The notes beneath the pieces are model-generated. The model was not told the DNA's origin. It saw nothing but the letters and a program-made list of their open reading frames with translations, and ran no database searches. The translations under genes and the position numbers were made by a program. This document shows, piece after piece, positions 54,976 through 64,000 of a stretch of DNA of 64,000 nt. Source of the stretch: Cantharellus purpuraceus (taxonomy: Eukaryota; Basidiomycota; Agaricomycetes; Cantharellales; Hydnaceae). The stretch lies in contig JALBUN010000011.1 in assembly GCA_025174535.1 (NCBI GenBank), positions 496,001 to 560,000 of the forward strand, in the 5' to 3' direction. The number at the start of each line of letters is the position of its first letter. The first letter of the stretch is position 1.

Positions 54976-57145
54976 TCACAGCTTCGTACAGAACATCTTT
55001 CCCCTCCGTACCTGTGCCTTACACAGCTGCACTTCAGTCGGAACTGCAATGATCGATGCACAAAGGATGCCCAACGAATCCGAGAAGCCAATGGACCCAA
55101 TTTTGAACTCACGCTCCTGCCGAGCACGTTCTAGGTTCGGATGTCTGGAATTCGTAGACTGTTCCTGTCCCACATGGTAAAACGTGTTAACGCTGAAAGA
55201 AAAATGGTCAGCTCTGAGGTTAGTGTGACGGTATATGGAAACTGGCGACGTACTATGCTAAACCGCCGCACACTCCCTCTGCACTGATCAGCAAAAACAC
55301 GCAAAAAATACTCCACTCTTCACTCGCAAAATCAAAGATTCCAGCCGCGGATTCAAACGCGAGTGTTATGAGAATTGTAGCTTGCAGAATGGCTGGTAAC
55401 GGTAGAAAGCGAGAAGGAAGAGGGGGAATCCCAAGAGAAAGAGATGAACGTGAAATAAATACAGTACTTTGGTAGACAAGCTGTGTGAAAATATAAGGAA
55501 TCAGAGAGGCCAACCCAGACGTCCATGATAAGGCATACGCACCTGCCAAAGGGGATAATAATCGCGGATGGATGTGATGATGTGACTAAGAAAAGGCTGA
55601 GTTACTGAAGAAGGGACGGGGTAAACTAGAGTGGGTGCTATGCCCTGTGCCGACATAATGTGAGTTACAAACTCATAGGCATTAACATATCCCAGCAAAC
55701 CTGGTTGATGGTATACTCAAACTTCAGGTGGGCATCAATATGCAGTGGAATTGTGCTGAAGATGGAGGTGCTCACCAGATACACGCATGCTATAGAGGGC
55801 AAGAGAATAAGCAAAACACAAAAGTCGTAATGGAGACTCACAGAGTGGTAACATGAACTTTAGCAACAGGGGTCGCACAAGAATCCATTTATCCCTAGGA
55901 GTCAACGCAACCTTACTAGTCGTTCCGACAACCGGAGAAAATATTGGTGGAGCAAAACCCGTTCTTTCGTCTTCTTCACCTGTGGGGATTGGAACATATG
56001 CTGACAGTGCAGAGGTTGTGATGTCCTCCCTATCGTCTTGTTCGCTATTTGTGGCGAAAGAGGCGAAAGCCAATGTAGACGGAGCCAAGAACGCGTACGT
56101 CAACGGAATCACAAGGGGTAAACCCTGAAACAACATATATGATGTTGTTCGTTAAAGGTGATGGGAACTAACGCACCGCAGATAGTCCGATGCCCAGACG
56201 AACTCCGAGTGAGCGTAAAAACCACCAAAGTCCTGCACCTACCAGCCCTGCTGCCCCTGTGCCACTTGCAAAATACCTACAAAAATAGGAGGCAAACAAT
56301 TTAGAAATATATAGTTAATGGAGCAATTCCAAACGGAAATGGCAGCGTCTTGATCGTGAACATGAGATCTACAGGCGAAATTCTCCAACGCACCCGACAG
56401 CATGACCGGCAACAAAAAGAGGGTGATATGTAGTGGAAAGTTGAAGGAATGTCAACTCTCCCAAACCTACAATTGGCAGAATAAGATATGCTGCAACGAT
56501 AATGTATGGTTGTCTCACCTGAAGAGAAGGATGCGAAAGCTATCCCTAGCAACCTCATACCAAGAACATTAAATAAGGATATCACCTACGAAGATGGCCG
56601 TGAAAGGAAATATGGGCATAAATAATTTTATATGATTGTCACTCACAAGCATCCCGAGAACACTTAAAACACAACAACTAAATAACCTTATGCGATAGCG
56701 TACCCGCCCCTTCAGGACGTAAGACCAGCCGACTTTAGCTACAAGTCCAGGCGCAATGTTGCAAAACGCAATAATTCCCTTCGGGGTGGAAGGAGGTACG
56801 AGGTCCAAAGCTGCAGACAGAATAATGACATAAAGCACTAAGATGTGTCTCGTATTAAATGTATTGACACTGCACATGCGAAGGCAGCATACCATTGTTG
56901 ATAAGTCCAAAGAGAAAAAAGGAAGCTCCCAGCTTGAATAGTAATTTACGTTTCTCTGAGAATCAGGAGTCATGTCCAGTTGTCACGTCACCCGTCAGAC
57001 AAGACAGCCAGGATACACGAAGACTTTCCCACTCACCGTCTGGGTGGCTTTCCTCCTTTCGTAGCAAGGTCTCATTGTCTGGCGTCTCTAGGGATTGCTC
57101 AAAGTCTTCCTCATCAGAATGAGATATGGGTGTTGAAGCAGACAT
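54976..57145 (-). CDS. BTN1: CLN3/Btn1 (battenin) family membrane protein
   Basis: Many short exons on the minus strand from ATG 57145 (MSASTPISHSDEEDFEQSLE) to a stop at 54976-54978. Recognisable blocks: KLGASFFLFGLINN followed by LYVIILSAALDLVPPSTPKG, GIIAFCNIAPGLVAKVGWSY, the SFSSGLGE-type block (IAFASFSSGE at an exon edge near 56520), a central loop rich in charge (SEQDDREDITTSALSAYVPI), YPLWQ, and near the C-terminus AEGVCGGLAYVNTFYHVG. These are the conserved segments of CLN3. The protein is a polytopic membrane protein of the vacuole, homologous to the human lysosomal protein lost in Batten disease, and affects vacuolar pH and basic amino acid balance. The acidic N-terminal tail with LETPDNETLLRKEE contains a dileucine-like sorting signal. 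Exon boundaries were not all fixed. Confidence 0.88.
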
Positions 57146-60100
57146 AGTCGCTATATGGCGAAGCTCTAAAGATTCACTTTGGTTAGCAGAGTTGTGAGCT
57201 ATCATACACAGACCTGTTGCATGTCACAACCGCGTCGTGCTAAACAGACAGCAGTAGTCACTACAGATAAGTATGGTTCCACATGGGGTCATGTGGATCT
57301 TGATGGTGCTTTCGGCAACTCGAGTTTCGACTTGAGTTAAGAGTTGATCTTTTGCGTTGGTATTTACTCCATGCTCCACTATCAAACGCAGGCGGCAATA
57401 GTACGGGGCATTTTAAATGCCACTCGTTATTCGAAGTTGTACGCTCCAAAGATCTCTCCGGGCTGTTGCAAGTTATGTAAGGAGTCGAAGCATGTAGATC
57501 ACTGAGCATCGATCTCAGGGACCACTATCATTTCAAAGTATCTTTCATATCTATCTGAAATGAGCTCCCTGAAGAACCCTTATATTCGCAAGCATGGTGA
57601 CACCCGTGTGAATCTGCCTGATGTGCAGCCCGGCATAAGTCCAGTGGAAGCTACAATAGCATACTTCTTCACGACGTCCCACGAGGCTTCGGTCTCTGTG
57701 GAGTTCTTTCGTCCCTCTGACTGCGTTACAACTAGCTCGTCAGATTTTCAATCGAATGAGGGGACCGATGTACCCCATGGACTTTCGAGTTGCATGTGCT
57801 ATCTAATGGAGAGACGCATGGACCATCACAGACTTGGCTCATCTTCTTCAAATGGAGATGGTCTGCGCTCTAATATTGTTGCACATGGAGGAAACTGATT
57901 TTCGTCGCAGGCATGGATTTCCATTCTGCCACAAGCGAAAGTTGAGAAGCACGTGAGAGGCCTCCACCTTACTTCGAATTTTTCTCACTCCTGCCAGCCC
58001 TACAAGCAGCATCCTTAATCAGCTTGCGATCAAGGCTCTGGCTCCGTGCTCCGCATCAATCGAAGAAAACATGAACAGGGGTTGATATTGTAGAAGTTTG
58101 ATGTACATCCGAAATAGCACCACTCAAGACCTCTCGCTAGATGCTGGCACCCAGACATCATTTCCAGTAAGGATGATTTGAATTGAATTATTTGCCATTG
58201 GATTAGCCCGATACTAACTGACAGTAGTTAAACCCTTCGTATTCACTTGAAGTGCAATATACAGCCAAACTCGCTAACGCGCTTCATGACGAGCATTCGC
58301 CTTCCAAACACTCTTAGGCTCAGATAGGCCATGCTTCACGAGGCTGTTACGAAGTCACGGTAAAGATTCTTACGTGTGATCCATCCCATGTGAAAAACGC
58401 CTTTCTTGATCTTGACAATTTGGAACCTACCTGGTGATGGATGGGACGGGCCGCGAGTCCCTGATGCTGCGGTCTCTCGTTTTGGGGAGAGAATGCCCTT
58501 GTCATACTGCACGGGAGCGTGAAAATTGCGCCCCGCCCTTCATTGGCCAGCCAGTGCTCAGATGACCGCAGATCAGAACCCATCAAATCCATCAGATGTC
58601 GCAGCACACGTGTTTTCCAACTCGAGGGAAATGATACTTGAGTGTGTTTAAGATTCTGTTTTATGATACATCATGCGTGTGCTTGTACATTTTTCCCTTC
58701 ATTTTCCTATTCGTAAGACGCGCTTGAGTTGTGTCAGTCCATGTTTAAGCTGATAGCCCAAGTCCTGTTATGCCCGCACCGTGTTGGTTGTATAAGTGAA
58801 ATAATCCTACATGGAAAGACTTACTGCAAAAAAGTTCGACACCGCTGAACGTCGGGTGTAAGATAACGGGCCATAGTATCCAGTAGGAGAATCCCATTGC
58901 CCCGATTCCTCCAGAAGATCCTCACGTGTGTTCATTGCCTAATGATCAATGACATCGTGTGTGGGTTAGGACAGTCGTCAAGGTATCTCTGGAAAACATA
59001 CGGGATGTATGTCTTGATACGGAGCACTCAACGGAGCTTGGGCGATTCGGAAGCTGGGATGGTAACCGGCCATTGCTGCTTTGCTCCTCGCATGCGAACT
59101 GGAGGGTAGCAAGCTGGATAGCGCCCAGAGTGGTTGAATGCTTGAGTTACGCTGAAAGAGACAGCGGATAACACAAGCTAAGTTGTGGTGTGATGGTTTC
59201 AACTCTATACTTGGCAGCGATCAACGGTAGCGGATTCAATATTTCAGTTAGGCTGTGACATAAAGCGAGATGTTCAGGGAACAAGAAGTATGCCATGGAG
59301 CCATGCATCATGCTGTTAGGTGACTCCAGGGCAAGGCAGGCATGGCTGGTTGCCGGCTATCATGTCATCTATCCGGCTTGCCATGGCGGTGGATCCGGTC
59401 AGAGAAGCAAGTCAAGTGCTGCTGTGGTAGGCGCGCTGTAAAGAAGGTGCATTTATTCTCGGAATGTAGTACAGACCACGCATATAGTGGCGGTGGAAAG
59501 GATTGCAATGCAATAATCAAACTCCGACAGCATCTTCAATTGCACATCACCCATCACGGTTCTTCTTCTTTCCCCATTTTTGCAATTTTATCACTAAAAG
59601 AATATCAGAAAATTTGAATTTCCGATGCTCGCTATCTCATATTTCCTAGATCAGTTGGTCCCTCAGAGTGGTAATCCTATTGATCAACGGCCCGACACCT
59701 TGAGAAACCATCAAAGAATCCCCAATAAGGATTGGCTCCACCTCCGTAGGGGCTTCATATTCTACTTTCACCCCCTCTATTTGAGGAGGTATCTGCTTAC
59801 CGTATTAAGGTTCTAGCACTGAACATATCGTACTCAGGTTGCGCTGTTGGCTCACCGAGTGTCAAGGGAATTGCCAAACGTGTTCTCTTTGATTATGGGA
59901 AATTCGTGTGCGAAAAGCGCTAGGTTTTGCATCGAGTTAATGATGCACACCCTGCTGGGAGACTTGCATCCCAACAATGTCTTCACGCCGATCCGAATGG
60001 TTCGTAAGGCATGATTTTTCTAAACGAACCACATACATATTACAATTGATAGGTCACGCAAATGTTCCAAGTCCTGTGCGCCTTCGCCTACATTCGGTTC

Positions 60101-61811
60101 TCCTGTGAAATATGGCTGATGGCAATACATATGTCAGTTCATATTCCCCCGATATGAATATGAATCGAGGAGATCATGTAGACAAAGCCATGGTAACGTC
60201 CTCTTCCATATGGTAACTTCCATCATTATGGATAACACACCGTGGTGCCTCGGTCTGACGTCAACTTCCACATGCCAATCTTCACACTAAATGCAACCTT
60301 TGCTCTCATCTCCAAGTCAGTTCCTGATGCAATTGCGCAGGTTCTTCGCTAAATCAAATTACATCATGTCTACACAGATTATTCTGCAGCTGCACCGCCC
60401 AATCTCACGTACGATCGATCTTGAAATGGCGCGGTACAGCAGAAAATCATTGGCCGGACCGGACCTGCCCATACGTCTATTTCTTCTTTGCATATGTATG
60501 TCAATCTCTCCAGTTTACAGAAAGCGCGTCGAATAGTGCAGCGACGACGTCATCTGTTGAGCTGAAGCGACCTCGATTTCTATATATTCTGGAGTTATGC
60601 ATGTCTGAGGTGAACACATAGAAGGTCCAGAAGCCTCCATGAGGAGCATCTAGATAGTTGTTTATTGGGAGAGTTGACGGGAACTGAAGGGCTGACGGGG
60701 CCATCTCTATGGCGCGAGCGTAGCCTTCTGAGGACGCGATTCCAAAGGGTCTTACATAATGTTATTGGCAAAAAACAATGACAAGAGTCTTTTCTTCTAA
60801 CAACTGCCAGGTCGTGGGTAAACTCAGAACCTACACTATCCCCTCCACGCTATTTCACTTGAGAGAATCCTCATCCAAACGCGCTGTCGCCTGGATTCTG
60901 TAATTGAACTACTCGAAGGCGACAATCTTCACTATCCAACCATCTGAAATATCTCAACCTTATATAGCACAGTGAATCAGTAATCTGTCGGACAGACGGA
61001 TCGCGAGCTAGCTACCCAAACTATCCACATGAGTCAAAGCAGCATGTTCGAAAAACACCGCAGTGACGGACCTAATAGCTCGAGTCGCACTCCCCCATAC
61101 TGACTCGATGTCAAGCTTCCACCACAGAACCCCAGGTATTCTAAATACCCTGATCATTTGCCAACATGCAGCCAGACGCGAATTTAGTGACTTTTTCGAG
61201 TCAGTGATATTTCCGTGAAGCGCATCAGCCCTAAGCTCGCGCGAGGTCTTTCTATAAAACACATAAGATGTGTATATTGGATCTGCACGAAGTCAGGCTA
61301 CGTATTGTTGTAAGTAATACAGTAGGTCATTAAGTGGGAATGATTCTCACCTCAGTTACTATATAGACAACTGAGGGAAAAGATGAAACACCGCTGAAAC
61401 AATTATCCACTCACTATGATTGATTGATCCCAACAGTGTACAGTCATGATGCTGCTAGTGAACATGGCACTTCAAGCTTCAAGTTGTATAAGTCCTATTA
61501 TAATTTGGACGCACGCCATATCAGCAAGTTGTCAGCACCGGTGTCAAAATCTCCGAGCAGGCTATCAGACTGATATATCGAAGTAGCCACTACATTAAAA
61601 CCAGACAGATGCAGACTGTAAGAAAAAAATATTGATCGATAAATTCTACGAAATGGATACATCGTGGCAGACTTAAAACAAATTTCGTGTCCGTTACATT
61701 CCTAACCATACCCATATAGAGTCGTTTTTGACTTGAAGAGACATGTTGGTATCCAGAAACGCGTCCCCGATCGTATCACGTGAGCAAGTGTATAACGTCC
61801 CGGAGCGTAGT
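57146..61811. other. Long intergenic region without recognised gene
   Basis: About 4.7 kb. Open frames such as 57560-57898 (+), 58347-58607 (-), 59342-59617 (+) and 61008-61262 (-) show no domains, signal peptides or repeat structure, and I found no chain of good introns joining them. No transposon ends or tandem repeats were seen. It may hold lncRNA or fast-evolving genes that cannot be called by eye. Confidence 0.45.
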
Positions 61812-62560
61812 TCATGAGAGGGGAGTCATCAATTTCTGCTGGGCGGCCTCCGTCAAAACCCCCAAAGCATACTGGATAACCTTCTCGAGTTGGGCATTGG
61901 AGATCCCCAAGGCAGTAGTGTTTTTATGTAGACGGTTTGTGGTATCCCAACGTCTAAGTATCGTGGCAAGAGTGCAGTCGGCAACTATTCGTTTCTTGTG
62001 CTCGTCAGGGTTGAAAGCTCCAGAAGTAGGAATCGGTATAAGAGCGTTCATGACCGGGTCGATTTGCTGTGTGTAAAGGAAATCCAAAAGAATCAAGGCC
62101 GTATCCAGATCATAAACCTCGCGTGTCACTATGGGTGGGCCAATACCGCACTCATTTCTGGCGGCGAGAAAACTGGCGCACCAACTGTTGGCTGAGTATC
62201 TATAAGAGATATCAGGGATGGGGCCACTCACCTCAGCCCAAGTTGTCTTCTTTTTTCGGAAGACTCGATGCCGTCATCGTCGACGGCTGTCATCTCGACA
62301 TCGGGACAGGGCCCGTTCAAGTGAGATGGATCTTCTTCATCAATAGACATCGCGTCAGAGCCGCCGCCATCTGATAAGTCGGCTTGTTGGCGATGGAGCC
62401 TATCTATTGGCGCGTGTGACGGCTCGACGGCATTGACGAAGAACAGATCATTTGAAGTTCTATCAAAGCCAATCAGGACCTGTGCATTGGAACATGCAGG
62501 AGTTGACGCTCGTAAGAAGCGTTCGGGTACGGTGATGAACAAGGGGTTACTAACGGTCAT
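61812..62560 (-). CDS. Hypothetical protein
   Basis: Two exons on the minus strand (62560-62232, 62184-61812), 233 aa. The intron is GTGAGTGG...CCAACAG and keeps frame. The N-terminal part (MTVSNPLFITVPERFLRAST, VLIGFDRTSNDLFFVNAVEP) is followed by an acidic linker (DGGGSDAMSIDEEDPSHLNG) and a helical C-terminal half (VYDLDTALILLDFLYTQQ, LATILRRWDTTNRLHKNT, LEKVIQYALGVLTEAAQQKL). No family recognised. No signal peptide or membrane segment. The good splice site and balanced composition support a real gene. Confidence 0.6.
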
Positions 62561-62689
62561 GATGGGGTTGGGATAATCTAGGTATTGGAAATACCCATCG
62601 CGCTTGGAAGATATATATGAAAAGCGACGGGCGTCTTGTCAGCTCTAAGGTCGAGTGGCATTATTGATTACTGACCTTTGTGATTGTAG

Positions 62690-63295
62690 GTCCCTATTTG
62701 CATTCCACAAGGTGGTTTTGATTGCTAAAGGATTTGACATGCCGAGGGGAAACTGGTAGCCGGGTCCACGTTTGCTGCCTAACCTCTATGTTTGTAGGTC
62801 CCAAGTTGCATCCCACAACTTGGCTTGCTGCCATACCTCCACTTTCGATGCCAATCGATTCGGCATGCCGAGGGGAACCTGACAGCCGGTCCCACGTTTG
62901 CTGCCTAACCTCTATGTTTGTAGGTCCCAAGTTGCATCCCACAACTTGGCTTGCTGCCGTACCTCCACTTTCGATGCCAATCGATTCGGCATACCGAGGG
63001 GAAACTGGCAGCCGGGTCCACGTTTGCTGCCTAACCTCTATGTTTGTAGGTCCCAAGTTGCATCCCACAACTTGGCTTGCTGCCGTACCTCCACTTTCGA
63101 TGCCAATCGATTCGGCATACCGAGGGGAAACTGGCAGCCGGGTCCACGTTTGCTGCCTAACCTCTATGTTTGTAGGTCCCAAGTTGCATCCCACAACTTG
63201 GCTTGCTGCCGTACCTCCACTTTCGATGCCAAATCGATTCGGCATACCGAGGGGAACCTGACAGCCGGTCCCACGTTTGCTGCCTAACCTCTGAG
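62690..63295. repeat. 126-bp minisatellite, about 4.7 copies
   Basis: AACCTCTATG recurs at 62781, 62907, 63033 and 63159 (exact spacing 126), and AACCTCTGAG at 63286 (127). Units are more than 95 percent identical in the middle, and the left unit is more diverged. Because 126 is a multiple of three, long repeated open frames run on both strands (42-residue periods), but they lack a start context and are not called as genes. Confidence 0.92.
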
Positions 63296-64000
63296 TAAAC
63301 ATTCCGATGTCGTCAGAAAATGGGCCACACACACATGGACCTACATTGATGTTGGTGCAGAGCCTGCGAACTTACCTCTATCATGTCACTGAGGACGCAA
63401 CTTTGTCCCGACACACCTCTAACGCATACCAATCGTTACTATGGCTATCTCGCTACTAGAATGGATGGTCAAACTGGTCGTTTACCCTGCAACTTATCGG
63501 TGGAACTCACCACTGGCATACGCCACCGCGATGCTGCATCTAATGCGAATGTTCCATGGCAGAATAAGCAGCCCCAGCTTCTGGAATTGAATGCTGCAAG
63601 TCACTGACACCTAAATTAAAGTGTAGCCATGTGCAACCCTCAAAATTCCTTCAAGTTTTAGGCATCTAAGGTAGTCGTTGGGCATTGGAGTGTAGAACAT
63701 TTGGGATCACGCGCTCGGGGCTTGCTCAACCCTGAAATTTGACAAGAGAAGGTCAGTACTGTGTTGTTTGATTAATGGACCAGAAGAATGTTGGCCGCGA
63801 TCAAGGTGCACGTAGAGTTGAGGCGAGACAGGAATGGTATCTGTCCTATTCATTCAAAGCAGGCTTGAGTATAAGTTGACATGTTCTTGTTCTCGAAGGC
63901 ATTCCCTTGTTAGGATGCCCCAATGCGCTCATTTCGTCGTCTCAGGCTCGCCGCAGTCGATCACTCACCTGGTTCTGCACTTCACCTTCTCATTCGCATG
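63296..64000. other. Right end without recognised gene
   Basis: No supported feature. The last 100 bases may be the edge of a gene that continues outside the window. Confidence 0.4.

Noticed and set aside
57560..57898. 112-codon plus-strand frame as a gene
   Set aside because: No family motif, signal peptide or convincing promoter; the composition looks random.
62694..63332. 212-codon minus and 179-codon plus repeated frames as genes
   Set aside because: They follow from a 126-bp tandem repeat without stops; there is no start context, no unique ends, and both strands are equally open.
23388..64000. A biosynthetic gene cluster around the MFS exporter, FAD oxidoreductase and peptide precursor
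   Set aside because: The genes are separated by unrelated housekeeping genes (bL28m, SLX1, DBP4, PBDC1) and no core or tailoring enzyme set is present.

Overview
This window is nuclear DNA of a filamentous fungus, almost certainly an agaricomycete basidiomycete. Its genes are small, closely packed and cut by many 45-75 bp GT-AG introns. They include a homologue of the basidiomycete clamp-cell regulator Clp1, and the left third is a nest of chromodomain-carrying Ty3/gypsy elements of a kind common in Agaricomycetes. Assignments were made by reading translations by eye. No database was searched, so family names rest on motifs and remembered family features.

Positions 1-23,000 are a transposon graveyard. 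Gypsy-1 (2310-11610; LTRs of 529 and 517 bp ending in TGTTATG/CATAACA) is old and broken. It carries a second insertion in its gag/protease junction, a 20-bp repeat expansion inside the reverse transcriptase, and a large antisense ORF before its 3' LTR. Gypsy-2 (12574-20407) is young: its 362-bp LTRs differ at three positions and it is flanked by a perfect GAAGG target duplication. It is nevertheless already disabled by stops. It carries an extra ORF after the chromodomain, split by a solo LTR of another family (18460-19862, duplication CCCCG). A related ORF lies in two copies of a 1.2-kb repeat at 3861-5050 and 20536-21720. Thirteen internal stops in the two elements are TGA, most at positions where arginine (CGA) is expected, which points to decay of methylated CpG.

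From 23,388 onward the window is ordinary gene space: a PBDC1/YPL225W homologue (-), a ZZZ3-like SANT protein (+), a TDA3-like FAD oxidoreductase (-), a Tc1/mariner-type MITE, a Clp1-like protein (+), two divergently transcribed small secreted protein genes sharing promoter and signal peptide, an NT-C2 domain protein (+), mitochondrial ribosomal protein bL28m (-), an MFS exporter of the DHA1 type (-), the SLX1 nuclease subunit (-), the DBP4 RNA helicase (-), a tandem pair of SGNH/CE2-like esterases of which the first is dead, the CLN3/Btn1 homologue (-), and a hypothetical protein (-), followed by a 126-bp minisatellite. These genes form no evident cluster or pathway; most are housekeeping genes.

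The most unusual item is the gene at 32090-32657. It encodes a signal peptide followed by three copies of a two-cysteine peptide module, each copy split at the same place by a phase-0 intron. It looks like a precursor of repeated secreted peptides, but this copy has a stop codon in its signal peptide.
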